Assembly: GCF_021228235.1 (NCBI RefSeq) | Contig: NZ_JAJQRG010000006.1 | Location: 124,001-188,000, forward strand | Length of the DNA stretch: 64,000 nt | Source of the DNA: Pseudophaeobacter flagellatus | GTDB taxonomy: Bacteria > Pseudomonadota > Alphaproteobacteria > Rhodobacterales > Rhodobacteraceae | Direction: 5' to 3' | In this document: one piece after another, positions 1 through 10,209 of the stretch | Position numbering within the stretch: the first letter of the stretch is position 1 | Layout: each line of letters starts with the position of its first letter | Made by a program: the position numbers and the translations under genes | Notes under the pieces: model-generated | What the model was told of the DNA's origin: nothing | Databases searched by the model: none | The model's input: the letters and a program-made list of their open reading frames with translations, nothing else

Positions 1-525
1 GCCGCACTGAAGCGGCTGAGAGACGAGATGGGCTTTACTAATGTCATCGCGATGGTGCCCTTCTGTCGCTCCCCGGAAGAGGCGGACAAGGTACTGGAGG
101 TAATGGCTGCAAATGGCCTTCGACGCGGAGAGAAGGGTCTCGAAGTCTACGTGATGACCGAAATCCCGTCGAACGTGATCCGCGCCAAGGAATTCGCCGG
201 ACGTTTTGACGGCTTCTCAATCGGATCAAATGATCTGACCCAACTTACGCTGGGCATTGATCGCGATAGCGAAGCGTTGGCCGATGTGTTCCGTGAGCGT
301 GACCCGGCGGTGCTCTGGATGATCGAAACCGCCATTCTGCGTGCACACGAGTCTGGACGGAAGATCGGGCTCTGCGGTCAGGCACCCAGCAATGACCCGA
401 AATTCGCGCGCCTGCTGGTAAGCGCCGGAATCGACACGATCTCTGTGACGCCGGACAGTTTTTTGAACGTCAAACGCAATGTGGCGCAGGCCGAGAAGGG
501 TGACGTCAGCAATGGTCAGGCTTGA
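1..525 (+). CDS. ppsA: Phosphoenolpyruvate synthase, C-terminal fragment (5' end outside window)
   Basis: The reading frame is open from base 1 and ends at a TGA at 523-525, so only the last ~174 residues are visible. They match the C-terminal PEP-utiliser TIM-barrel domain of PEP synthase: VIAMVPFCRSPEEA, the stretch VYVMTEIPSNV, the substrate loop GSNDLTQLTLGIDRD and the IGLCGQAPSN segment carrying the proton-donor Cys. The enzyme makes PEP from pyruvate, ATP and water in the cytosol and primes gluconeogenesis. Truncation is by the window edge. PEP synthase heading a block of stress and energy genes suggests use of three-carbon acids under low oxygen; its promoter is not visible. The C-terminus after NVKRNVAQAE is short and divergent. 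Confidence 0.9.
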   Translation, partial: AALKRLRDEMGFTNVIAMVPFCRSPEEADKVLEVMAANGLRRGEKGLEVYVMTEIPSNVIRAKEFAGRFDGFSIGSNDLTQLTLGIDRDSEALADVFRERDPAVLWMIETAILRAHESGRKIGLCGQAPSNDPKFARLLVSAGIDTISVTPDSFLNVKRNVAQAEKGDVSNGQA

Positions 526-945
526 TTGGTCTCGTTGCAAGAAAATCAGTGGAACCAGTTAAGATCGTTTCGAACGACCATTTGATAGCTTTCTGAAGGC
601 TCACTCCACTTCGGTGCCAAGCGGAAATGCCTCAGCGCATCGTGAAAGAGCCTTGAACTGTCATTTAAAATCTGTCCGTGTCGTAACAAGAGGAAACGCG
701 ACGCCTGGGACACCTTGTGCCGCGAGCCTTGCGAACACCAGCAGCGTACGGTCCAACGCTTCTTTAGCCACCTGCATCCGAAGCACTATGCGTTCTGGTG
801 TATATTGCACGGTGGGCCGGAACTCGGGAACAGAAGAGACGGACGCCACGCTGAGGAGCGCATTGAACCAAAGCGCAACATCTATCGCAGACTGCAACTG
901 CGCCTCGCCCTCCGGCCAACCAGGTCAAACCCGTCTGGACCAGCA
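526..945. other. Intergenic stretch with no assignable gene
   Basis: These 420 bases lie between the ppsA stop and the stop of the leftward phasin-like gene. A leftward open stretch (about 661-915, no ATG start, at best a TTG at 897) gives about 85 residues, including PEFRPTVQYTPERIVLRMQV, with no family I recognise. It may be the tail of a decayed gene, or chance. A short palindrome TCGTTTCGAACGA sits at about 565-577. I see no promoter or RNA gene I can support. Confidence 0.4.
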
Positions 946-1374
946 TTACACTGCATCTGATTTTGTCGCGCTCGCGGCGTTGAAAGCACTGTTCATCGCC
1001 ATAGCAGACGTTTCCTCTAACTGCTGCTGAATGTCAGCTGTGGCCGCTCGTGCACCATTCGCATAGAGTTCGGTCAATCGGTCGACCTCCGCTGCGTAGT
1101 CTCGCTGTGCGGTCTGATAGAATTCAACCAACGCTGACCACGCTTCGGCAGGATCCTTCTTGTCCGCAAGGTCAGTGGACAGTTCACGATCCCGTTCCAG
1201 ACGCTGGTTCAGGAATTCAAGATACTCCTGGTTCATCCGCACCACCTGCTGCCATCCGCTTGCCTGAGCCTTTGTTATGGTTCCCAAAAGCTGGAGAAAG
1301 TTCAGCGGAGAATTGAACGGCGACGCTGTTTGTCCATTCGGACGCGCCCCGTGCCCCTGTTTTGTCTTTGTCAT
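946..1374 (-). CDS. Phasin-like protein (PHA granule-associated type)
   Basis: This is a 142-residue soluble protein, mostly helical and rich in Ala, Gln and Glu. The segment NFLQLLGTITKAQASGWQQV leads into long amphipathic helices with YQTAQRDYAAEVDRLTELYA and an Ala-rich tail. Size, composition and the FYQTAQRDY-type helix resemble phasins, which coat polyhydroxyalkanoate granules. I chose the ATG at 1374 because GGAGG lies just upstream on the minus strand; an earlier in-frame start would add 17 residues with no ribosome site. An FNR-like box (1429-1442) lies 54 nt upstream, so induction at low oxygen is inferred. Family assignment is by overall character rather than a decisive motif. Confidence 0.6.
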   Translation of the reverse strand: MTKTKQGHGARPNGQTASPFNSPLNFLQLLGTITKAQASGWQQVVRMNQEYLEFLNQRLERDRELSTDLADKKDPAEAWSALVEFYQTAQRDYAAEVDRLTELYANGARAATADIQQQLEETSAMAMNSAFNAASATKSDAV

Positions 1375-1428
1375 TGCTTTCCTCCTTTTTTCGCGAGTCG
1401 AACTTTGCAGGGTGCAGTTTCTCACGCA

Positions 1429-1442
1429 TTGACGGCGGACAA
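1429..1442 (-). promoter_or_regulatory. FNR-like box upstream of phasin-like gene
   Basis: Read leftward the sequence is TTGTC-CGCC-GTCAA, a near-palindrome of the FNR/DNR type. It ends 54 nt before the start codon at 1374. Confidence 0.6.
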
Positions 1443-1498
1443 CGCAATGCCGTCATTCAAGACCACTGAATGAAAAACTCGCTACGGGCGGACGCCCG

Positions 1499-1512
1499 TT
1501 GATTGCAGTCAA
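1499..1512 (+). promoter_or_regulatory. FNR-like box upstream of SPW protein gene
   Basis: The sequence is TTGAT-TGCA-GTCAA. It ends 62 nt before the ATG at 1575. With a class II arrangement (box at -41.5) this leaves a leader of about 25-30 nt. Confidence 0.7.
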
Positions 1513-1574
1513 TGAAGACTCGGCATTTCCAAAGGACAATGCGTGATCATGGCCTTTTACAGGAGGAAGAAATC

Positions 1575-1931
1575 ATGGAACGGATGCATTTTCAGGATGG
1601 TATCACGCTCGTTGCTGGTGTCGTACTTGTTGCGGTCCCCTTCGCTCTCGCCATCACACCGCCGGAGGGTACTGGCCTTACGCTGCTAATTGCAAACTTC
1701 GTGCTATCGGGTGTCGCCGCCATCATTCTCGGTGCGGCTGCTCTCTTCTATTTCCGGAAGTGGGAAGAGTGGCTCGACATCGTGCTTGGGGTCTGGCTTG
1801 TAGCCTCGCCATGGATCGTGGGATTCACCTATTCGCAGATGGCCATGTGGATTGCGATTGCCTGCGGCGTTGTGATCGCTGCCATGGGGATCTGGAGAAC
1901 CGTGGAGGAGAATGGCGAGCATGCCTACTGA
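1575..1931 (+). CDS. SPW repeat membrane protein
   Basis: A 118-residue inner-membrane protein with about four hydrophobic helices. It carries the WLVASPWIVGF signature of SPW-repeat proteins plus an equivalent N-terminal half (WLDIVLGV region), as expected of a two-repeat protein. Its biochemical role is unknown. The ATG at 1575 is chosen because AGGAGGAAGAAATC precedes it with good spacing; upstream in-frame codons lie in the promoter. It stands alone behind an FNR-like box at 1499-1512 and is divergent from the phasin-like gene, which has its own box, so both are probably switched together. Confidence 0.75.
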   Translation: MERMHFQDGITLVAGVVLVAVPFALAITPPEGTGLTLLIANFVLSGVAAIILGAAALFYFRKWEEWLDIVLGVWLVASPWIVGFTYSQMAMWIAIACGVVIAAMGIWRTVEENGEHAY

Positions 1932-2013
1932 CACCGTATTTGACATTTCCTTGCTCGATGGTCGGCTCTCCCGAGCGCTCAGTTGGGTTCGAGAGATTGT
2001 GGCCTAGGCACCG

Positions 2014-2037
2014 TATCACGGGAACCACGGTGTGATA
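2014..2037. repeat. Inverted repeat TATCAC-N12-GTGATA
   Basis: A 6-bp dyad with a 12-nt spacer lies between the SPW gene and the USP remnant, nested in a CACCG...CGGTG dyad. It could be an operator or a leftover of the decayed gene; nothing distinguishes these. Confidence 0.3.
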
Positions 2038-2190
2038 GTCCGCAGTCGCTTCCCGACTGCGATGGCAATGGGCCACCGGGGACTCGGCCCTGTGCGGGAA
2101 GTGCTGCTTGGTAGCGTATCACAAAAGCGACTGCACCACGCCAACTGCAAGGTGGTCATCGTTCCCTGCAACAAGCACTGGAGGCAACAA
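2032..2190 (+). pseudogene. Universal stress protein, C-terminal remnant
   Basis: In frame from the GTG at 2032 the translation contains GHRGLGPVREVLLGS followed by VSQKRLHHANCKVVIVP. This is the G-2x-G-9x-G(S) ATP-binding motif and last strand of UspA-fold proteins, complete to the usual C-terminal VVIVP. About 100 N-terminal residues expected of a single USP domain are missing: upstream the frame is closed and no matching fragment is visible in 1932-2031. The frame runs on past the domain end into the following phosphoribosyltransferase gene, so no native stop remains. I read it as a decayed usp gene. A functional mini-protein is conceivable but lacks a convincing ribosome site. Confidence 0.75.
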
Positions 2191-2195
2191 TCCGC

Positions 2196-4682
<2,487 letters not shown>

Positions 4683-4683
<1 letters not shown>

Positions 4684-4976
4684 TGTATGCTCAGGAACAA
4701 GAGAAGGCAGACGCCATCGCACGCAAGGCCGCACGCAAGCAGCACGCCGAGGAAAGCGGCAAGCGCCACACCATCTGGTTCGGGCTGGGTATGTTCGGGC
4801 TGATCGGCTGGGCTGTAGCGGTGCCGACGCTCCTGGGTGTCGCCGTAGGGGTATGGCTGGATCGCATAGCGCCAGGAGAGTTTTCCTGGACGCTCGCGCT
4901 CCTGCTGGGCGGCGTCGCACTGGGGTGCATCAACGCCTGGTGGTGGGTAAGCAAGGAGAGCGAACACGATGACTGA
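4683..4976 (+). CDS. atpQ: N-ATPase accessory membrane protein AtpQ
   Basis: A 97-residue protein with a charged N-terminus (EQEKADAIARKAARKQHAEE) and two predicted membrane helices (IWFGLGMFGLIGWAVAVPTL and LALLLGGVALGCINAWWWV). The topology resembles AtpZ/AtpI assembly factors, and position between epsilon and AtpR identifies it as AtpQ of N-ATPase operons. The ATG shares one base with the atpC stop. A role in c-ring assembly or ion access is inferred from family context. Confidence 0.85.
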
Positions 4977-5283
4977 CGAATTGACCCTTGGTGCAAGTCT
5001 GTCGCTGTCGCTGTTGTTGGGCGCAGGTTTCGGGGCGCTGTATTTCAGGCTGTTGTGGCGCGCCGCGCAGGGTCTGACCGGGATGCGTGGCCCGCCCTGC
5101 AACAGGCAACAGATCGGCGCAGGGCGACTGGTCCTCGGCTTTGCCATGCGCATGACCCTCACGCTGGTGGCTCTGGCATTGGCGCTGGCAGCCGGCGCGG
5201 AGGCCGCACACCTGCTGGCGGGCGTTCTTGGCTTCGGGCTTGTTCGTCACATCACGGCCGGACGGAAAAGGCGAAGGGGCTAA
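4969..5283 (+). CDS. atpR: N-ATPase accessory membrane protein AtpR
   Basis: A 104-residue hydrophobic protein with about three membrane helices (LGASLSLSLLLGAGFGALYF; LVLGFAMRMTLTLVALALAL; AHLLAGVLGFGLVRHI). It overlaps atpQ by eight bases and precedes subunit a by three. AtpR is a hallmark of N-ATPase operons and is not found in housekeeping F-ATPase clusters. Family work has proposed that its conserved intramembrane Arg interacts with the c-subunit carboxylate; one candidate Arg here lies in the FAMRMTLTL helix. Confidence 0.85.
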   Translation: MTDELTLGASLSLSLLLGAGFGALYFRLLWRAAQGLTGMRGPPCNRQQIGAGRLVLGFAMRMTLTLVALALALAAGAEAAHLLAGVLGFGLVRHITAGRKRRRG

Positions 5284-5286
5284 GCC

Positions 5287-5979
5287 ATGGGACTGACCCC
5301 CGACACATGGATAGTCGTGACGCTTGGCCCAGTGCCGATCAATGCGACGCTCTTTTTTACCTGGATCGTAATGGCGCTGCTCGTGCTTTCCGCCCTGGTG
5401 GTGCGCCTGCGCCTTTCGCAGACCGGCGATCTCACAGTTGCCCAAAACTTCTGGGAGACGCTTGTCGAGACCATGCGCACGCAGATCCGCGAGGTCAGCG
5501 GTCAGGAGGCAGGCCCCTATTTGCCCTTCGTAGGCACGCTTTTCGTATTCATTGCGGTGTCGAACATCCTGGCGGTGGTGCCCGGTTTCCAACCACCCAC
5601 CGGCTCGCTCTCGACCACCACGGCGCTGGCGCTCTGCGTGCTGTTCGCGGTGCCGCTCTTTGGGTTGGCGCGCAGGGGCGTTGGCACATATCTGCGCTCG
5701 TACCTTCAGCCGACACCGCTGATGGCGCCTTTCAACATTATTGGCGAAATATCACGCACGCTGGCGCTGGCGATCCGGCTATACGGAAACGTCATGAGCG
5801 GCAGCGTGATCGCCGGGATTCTGATCTCGATTGCCCCTTTCTTCTTTCCGATCCTGATGCAGCTCCTGGGACTGCTGACGGGGGTGATCCAGGCCTATAT
5901 CTTCGCCATCCTCGCAATGGTCTATATCGCATCTGCAACGCATGAACACCGCAACGCCGATGCCGCGAAAGGAGACTGA
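5287..5979 (+). CDS. atpB: N-ATPase Fo subunit a
   Basis: The 230-residue stator channel subunit. It is polytopic, with helix 4 carrying the essential Arg in LALAIRLYGNVMSGS (Arg about residue 164) and a final helix IQAYIFAILAMVYIASA that ends in the usual subunit-a pattern. Together with the c-ring it forms the ion path. It is shorter than typical proteobacterial subunit a, as expected for the N-type. It begins at ATG 5287, three bases after atpR, and is followed immediately by atpE. Confidence 0.93.
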   Translation: MGLTPDTWIVVTLGPVPINATLFFTWIVMALLVLSALVVRLRLSQTGDLTVAQNFWETLVETMRTQIREVSGQEAGPYLPFVGTLFVFIAVSNILAVVPGFQPPTGSLSTTTALALCVLFAVPLFGLARRGVGTYLRSYLQPTPLMAPFNIIGEISRTLALAIRLYGNVMSGSVIAGILISIAPFFFPILMQLLGLLTGVIQAYIFAILAMVYIASATHEHRNADAAKGD

Positions 5980-5980
5980 C

Positions 5981-6268
5981 ATGGCAGACGCGACCCTGAT
6001 CGCACTAATATCCATCCTCACCGCCGGGCTGACCATCGCCATCGGTTCGATTGGACCGGCAATTGGCGAAGCACGGGCCGCCGCTCAGGCCCTGGCCTCG
6101 ATCGCCCAACAACCGGACGAGGCCAATACGATCACCAGAACCTTGTTCGTCAGCCTCGCGATGATCGAATCCACCGCGATCTACTGTTTCGTCGTTGCGA
6201 TGATCCTGATTTTCGCCAATCCGTTCTGGGATGCCGCGATGCAGGCAGGGACCGCAGCAGGAGGCTAG
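5981..6268 (+). CDS. atpE: N-ATPase Fo subunit c (rotor ring)
   Basis: A 95-residue hairpin of two membrane helices. Helix 1 has GSIGPAIGEARAAAQAL with Glu30; helix 2 has AMIESTAIYCFVVAMIL with Glu63, Ser64, Thr65 and Tyr68. Against the Ilyobacter-type Na+ site (Gln32, Glu65, Ser66, Thr67, Tyr70) every helix 2 position is kept and Gln is replaced by Glu. A second carboxylate on helix 1 is a feature recalled for N-ATPase rings. Ion choice (Na+ or H+) cannot be decided from sequence. The start at 5981 is preceded by AAAGGAG; an in-frame upstream ATG lies inside atpB. Confidence 0.93.
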   Translation: MADATLIALISILTAGLTIAIGSIGPAIGEARAAAQALASIAQQPDEANTITRTLFVSLAMIESTAIYCFVVAMILIFANPFWDAAMQAGTAAGG

Positions 6269-6271
6269 GTG

Positions 6272-7048
6272 ATGCAAATCGACTGGATCACCGTCGCCGC
6301 CCAGATCGCGAACTTTCTGGTGCTGGTTTGGCTGCTTCAGCGGTTGCTCTATCGGCCAGTCGTTCGCGCCATGCGGAACCGGGAGGCGGCGATCCGCAGC
6401 CGGTTCGCCGAGGCCGAGAAGCGCGAAGCCAAGGCCGCCGGAGAAGTCGAGACGCTGAAACAGCAACAGTTGGAGTTCCAACAGCGGCGCGCGGCGCTGC
6501 TGGCACAGGCTCAACAAGAGGCGCAGGACCTGGAACACAGGCTGGAAGCGGAAGCGCGCGAGCGCGTTGCTGCGCAGCGCGCCGCCTGGGAGAGCCAGAT
6601 TGACCGAGAGACGGCAGCGTTCCTTGTTGATCTTCGGCGCGAGGCAGCTGGGCATGTTGGGCGGGTGGCACGCCGGGTCCTGAACGATCTTGCCGGCGCG
6701 CGTCTGGAAGAGGCGATGGCCGACACTTTCATTGCCCAGCTGAACGGGCTGACTGGCAAGAGCCTCGCCAGTCTGCGCGCCGAGACCACCTCTGGCGGCC
6801 GGATCACCGTGGCCAGCGCCTTCGATCTGCCTGATCCCCTGCGCAACCGTTTGCGCAAAGCGGTGCGTGCGGTGGTGTACGAAAATGCGCAGCCAGATTT
6901 CGTGCGAGACCCGCAGATCGGCTGCGGGATCCGGCTGAAGGTGCGCGGCCAGACCCTGCAGTGGAACGTGAGTGCCTATCTCGACGATCTGGAAAAAGAA
7001 ATCGGCGTGATGATTGGGCGCGAAGACAGGCAGGAGGCTGCAGAATAG
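6272..7048 (+). CDS. atpF: N-ATPase stator subunit b with delta-like C-terminal domain
   Basis: A 258-residue protein. An N-terminal membrane anchor ([20 protein letters not shown]) is followed by a long Arg/Glu/Gln-rich coiled coil (about residues 30-150). Ordinary b subunits end near residue 160. Here a further ~100 residues carry [37 protein letters not shown] and [11 protein letters not shown], which resembles the C-terminal domain of F1 delta/OSCP (iD-x-x-LiGGi-x-l pattern). A b-delta fusion would explain why the operon has no atpH. A GTG at 6269 is an alternative start; ATG 6272 follows AGCAGGAGGC. Confidence 0.88.
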   Translation: MQIDWITVAAQIANFLVLVWLLQRLLYRPVVRAMRNREAAIRSRFAEAEKREAKAAGEVETLKQQQLEFQQRRAALLAQAQQEAQDLEHRLEAEARERVAAQRAAWESQIDRETAAFLVDLRREAAGHVGRVARRVLNDLAGARLEEAMADTFIAQLNGLTGKSLASLRAETTSGGRITVASAFDLPDPLRNRLRKAVRAVVYENAQPDFVRDPQIGCGIRLKVRGQTLQWNVSAYLDDLEKEIGVMIGREDRQEAAE

Positions 7049-7050
7049 CC

Positions 7051-8619
7051 ATGGGAGTGTTAGACGGCATCGCGAAGGATCTACTGGCCACGCTCGACAG
7101 CGGGCTCGACGCCCACAATGCGCGCCTGCGACATGAACAGATCGGCACGGTTGTCCGGGTGGGCGCAGCGGTTGCGGATGTCGAAGGCTTCACTGAACTG
7201 GGCGCAGACGAGCTGATTACCTTTCCTGGCGGGCTCATGGGTGCAGCCCTGGATATTGACGAAAAACGCGTCGGGGTGACCCTGCTCACCCCGGCCGCGG
7301 CGCTCGCCGTCGGGAGCGAGGCACGGCGTACCGGCCGCGCCATCGACGTTCCGGTGGGTCAGGCGCTTCTGGGGCGGGTGGTCGACGGGCTTGGCCACCC
7401 CATCGACGAAGCCGGCCCACTGCGTGCGGCAGAGCGTTGGCCGGTCGAACGCCCTGCCCCGGCGATCCTTGATCGTGCCCCGGTTGAAGTACCGCTGCAA
7501 ACCGGGGTCAAGGCCGTGGACGCCGCGATCCCCATTGGGCGCGGCCAGCGCGAATTGATCATCGGCGACCGTCAGACCGGCAAGACCGCCATCGCCGTCA
7601 GCGCCATGCTCAACCACCAGGCAGGGCGGCCCGGCGGTCAGGGACCGGCTGCCAAACCGGGGATCTGCGTTTATTGCGCCGTGGGGCAGCGCGCCTCGGC
7701 GGTTGCGCGGGTTATCGACACGCTTCGCCGCGGGGGCGCGCTGGACCGCACCGTGGTCGTCGTGGCGGGCAGCGAGGACACGCCGGGACTGCAGTTCATG
7801 GCCCCATATGCCGCCACTTCGATAGCCGAGTTCTTCATGGCCTGCGGCGAGGATGTCCTTGTTGTCTATGATGATCTCACCCGCCATGCCCGCGCCTATC
7901 GCGAACTGTCGCTGCTTTTGCGCCGACCGCCAGGACGCGAGGCCTATCCCGGCGATATCTTCTACATCCATTCGCGGCTTCTCGAGCGTGCGACCCATCT
8001 GCGCCCGGACCGGGGCGGTGGATCGCTGACCGCCCTGCCGATTGTCGAAACCCAGGCGCAGAACATCGCTGCCTATATCCCAACCAACCTGATCTCGATC
8101 ACCGACGGTCAGATATACCTGTCCCCGGTTTTGTTCGAAAAAGGCCTGCTGCCGGCGGTCGACCTTGGGCGGTCGGTCAGCCGGGTGGGAGCCAAAGCAC
8201 AGCTGCCCGCCTATCGCAGCGTTGCGGGCGACCTGTTTCTGTCCTTTGCCCAGTTCGAGGAACTGGAGGTGTTTTCGCGCTTCGGGACGCGACTGGACCA
8301 AGATACGCAGCTGAAACTCACGCGCGGCCGCCGTGTGCGCGCGGCGCTGCAACAACGCGAGCAGGCGCGGCCAGCGCCCCCTGAACAGATCGCAGTGCTC
8401 TTGGCCGCAACCCATGGCTTGATGGACACACTGCCGCTAGATCGCGTGGCCGATGCCGAGCGGGCCATATCCCGGGCGATCCGGGAGACGGCGGCCCCGC
8501 TCTGCCGCCGGATCGAGAATGGTGAGCCTTTTGCCGAAGACGATCGCACGGCCCTCATCTCGACCATCCGGCAGGCCCTTGCGCCATTGGCACAGGAGAG
8601 CGGCAATGGAGACGCTTGA
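7051..8619 (+). CDS. atpA: N-ATPase F1 subunit alpha
   Basis: The 522-residue non-catalytic alpha subunit. The nucleotide-binding P-loop [11 protein letters not shown] is at about residues 172-182, followed by the alpha signature [20 protein letters not shown] and [20 protein letters not shown]. The N-terminus ([19 protein letters not shown]) lacks the long delta-binding helix of ordinary alpha subunits but keeps an amphipathic start. ATG 7051 lies just after the atpF stop and is preceded by AGGAGGCTGCAGAATAGCC. The C-terminus overlaps atpG by 14 bases. Confidence 0.95.
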   Translation: MGVLDGIAKDLLATLDSGLDAHNARLRHEQIGTVVRVGAAVADVEGFTELGADELITFPGGLMGAALDIDEKRVGVTLLTPAAALAVGSEARRTGRAIDVPVGQALLGRVVDGLGHPIDEAGPLRAAERWPVERPAPAILDRAPVEVPLQTGVKAVDAAIPIGRGQRELIIGDRQTGKTAIAVSAMLNHQAGRPGGQGPAAKPGICVYCAVGQRASAVARVIDTLRRGGALDRTVVVVAGSEDTPGLQFMAPYAATSIAEFFMACGEDVLVVYDDLTRHARAYRELSLLLRRPPGREAYPGDIFYIHSRLLERATHLRPDRGGGSLTALPIVETQAQNIAAYIPTNLISITDGQIYLSPVLFEKGLLPAVDLGRSVSRVGAKAQLPAYRSVAGDLFLSFAQFEELEVFSRFGTRLDQDTQLKLTRGRRVRAALQQREQARPAPPEQIAVLLAATHGLMDTLPLDRVADAERAISRAIRETAAPLCRRIENGEPFAEDDRTALISTIRQALAPLAQESGNGDA

Positions 8620-9496
8620 ACACCTTCAGCGCCGGATTGCCACGATGCGCGACCTGCAATCCATCGTGAGGACGATGAAGACACTGTCTTCGATCACGAT
8701 CCGGCGCTGCGAGCGCGCGGCCCAAGCAGTGCGTGCCTATGACGAAACCGTCGACTATGGCCTGCAGATCGTTCTACGCGACAAGGACGTCGCCGATGCC
8801 GCCATTGCCGCCTCCAAGGCAGAGCGGAAGACCGGGCCTGTGGGTCTGATCGTGTCGGGATCGGACCACGGGTTCTGCGGTCGATTCAACGAAGTTGTCC
8901 TAAACGCTGCCTTGGAAAACATCCTGTCTGGCCGGGCAGAAAATGTCGCTCTGGCCGCGATCGGCACCCGCGCCGCCGAATTGCTGACAGGCGCCGGCCA
9001 TACACCGGACGTAGTTCATGCCACGCCAGGTTCGGTCGAGGGGCTACGCGCGTCAACACGCAACCTGCTGGCCCTGGCCGATCACTGGCGTACGCAGCGA
9101 GGCATCGCCAGGCTGCGCATTGTCCACGCCGTCCAAACACCAGAGACCCCTGCCCGCCCGGTGACCATGTCGCTGTTACCGGTCTCGCCTGCCTATCTTT
9201 TCCATCAGGCCAATCGGACATGGCCATCGCGGCGCCTGCCCACCTATACCGAGGAGCGCAATATCGTTTTGACCAGTCTGATCCGCGAACATGTCTTTGT
9301 CCGTATCTTTCGTGCTCTGGCTGAAGCGCAGGCCTCCGAACACGCCTCGCGGCTGGCGGCCACGCAATCCGCCGAAAAGGGCATACGCGACCGGCTGGCA
9401 GAAATGAACGGTGCATTCCGGCTCCGGCGGCAAGAGCAGATTACCAGCGAAATGCTGGACGTGCTCGCAGGTGCAACCGCGCTGAACCGGCGTTAG
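8606..9496 (+). CDS. atpG: N-ATPase F1 subunit gamma
   Basis: The 296-residue central-stalk subunit. The N-terminal helix [20 protein letters not shown] continues into [20 protein letters not shown], the middle has [16 protein letters not shown] (the conserved GLCG-like segment), and the C-terminal helix reads [21 protein letters not shown]. It closes the atpDCQRBEFAG operon. The start lies inside atpA, 14 bases before that gene's stop. No terminator is evident in the following 106 bases. Confidence 0.92.
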   Translation: METLEHLQRRIATMRDLQSIVRTMKTLSSITIRRCERAAQAVRAYDETVDYGLQIVLRDKDVADAAIAASKAERKTGPVGLIVSGSDHGFCGRFNEVVLNAALENILSGRAENVALAAIGTRAAELLTGAGHTPDVVHATPGSVEGLRASTRNLLALADHWRTQRGIARLRIVHAVQTPETPARPVTMSLLPVSPAYLFHQANRTWPSRRLPTYTEERNIVLTSLIREHVFVRIFRALAEAQASEHASRLAATQSAEKGIRDRLAEMNGAFRLRRQEQITSEMLDVLAGATALNRR

Positions 9497-9602
9497 AGAG
9501 CGCAGCGATGGTCGCGCCTGGAAGGTTAGCACGGGTGCCGCGTTGGGATGGAGCTGGTCACACGGTTTCGAAGTGCCAACCAAGAGATGCCCTGGGCGGC
9601 CG

Positions 9603-9616
9603 TTGTCCGGCGTCAA
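9603..9616 (+). promoter_or_regulatory. FNR-like box upstream of cytochrome c gene
   Basis: TTGTC-CGGC-GTCAA, ending 66 nt before the ATG at 9683. It resembles the box before the phasin-like gene, so the cytochrome probably has its own promoter. Confidence 0.6.
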
Positions 9617-9682
9617 TGCCGCCGCAAGGCAAGTCAGAGATGCTGGAGGCGCAACCCTGTTGGAAAAAAAGGAGAGCGCAAT

Positions 9683-10150
9683 ATGACACGCACAGCCGCA
9701 GTCCTGGCCATTTTGATCTTGGGGTCTGGAGCGCCATTGAAAGCACAGGGGCCGATAGAACGACCCCTGCCCTGGAAACCCGTGATCATCGAACCGACGG
9801 AACGGGAGTTCTTGAATTCCTGTGCGTCATGCCACGGCATGGACGGAACGGGCGCAGGCTTTCTGACTCGCCTGTTCCGCGGTGTCGACCCCGGCGACTT
9901 GACGCAGCTTTCGGTTCGCAATGATGGCACATTCCCGATTGAACGCGTCTTTTCGGTCATCGATGGCCGGGCCGAAGTAGCCGCGCATGGCGATCGCAAG
10001 ATGCCGGTCTGGGGTGACCGTTACATGAACGCCGCCATGTCTGAATACGGACCGGATGAAATCAACGAAACCCGCGTGCGCAACCGCATCTATGAACTGG
10101 TCCACTATCTGCAATCAATACAGGCCGTCGACGCAGAGCCAGAGAACTGA
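9683..10150 (+). CDS. Exported monohaem cytochrome c
   Basis: A 155-residue precursor. A Sec signal peptide (MTRTAAVLAILILGSGAPLKAQ) is followed by one CASCH haem site at about residue 51 (LNSCASCHGMDGTGAGF), and a candidate axial Met lies in DRKMPVWGDRYM. It should be a periplasmic class I electron carrier. The start has AAAAAAGGAGAG upstream. It sits 187 nt after the N-ATPase operon behind an FNR-like box, so it is probably made at low oxygen, perhaps feeding a terminal oxidase or reductase. The partner cannot be told from the sequence. Confidence 0.88.
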   Translation: MTRTAAVLAILILGSGAPLKAQGPIERPLPWKPVIIEPTEREFLNSCASCHGMDGTGAGFLTRLFRGVDPGDLTQLSVRNDGTFPIERVFSVIDGRAEVAAHGDRKMPVWGDRYMNAAMSEYGPDEINETRVRNRIYELVHYLQSIQAVDAEPEN

Positions 10151-10209
10151 CACTATCATCGTGCCTGCACCAACCTGATCCCGCAAGGTGGTGACGGTGT
10201 GGCTGACGG

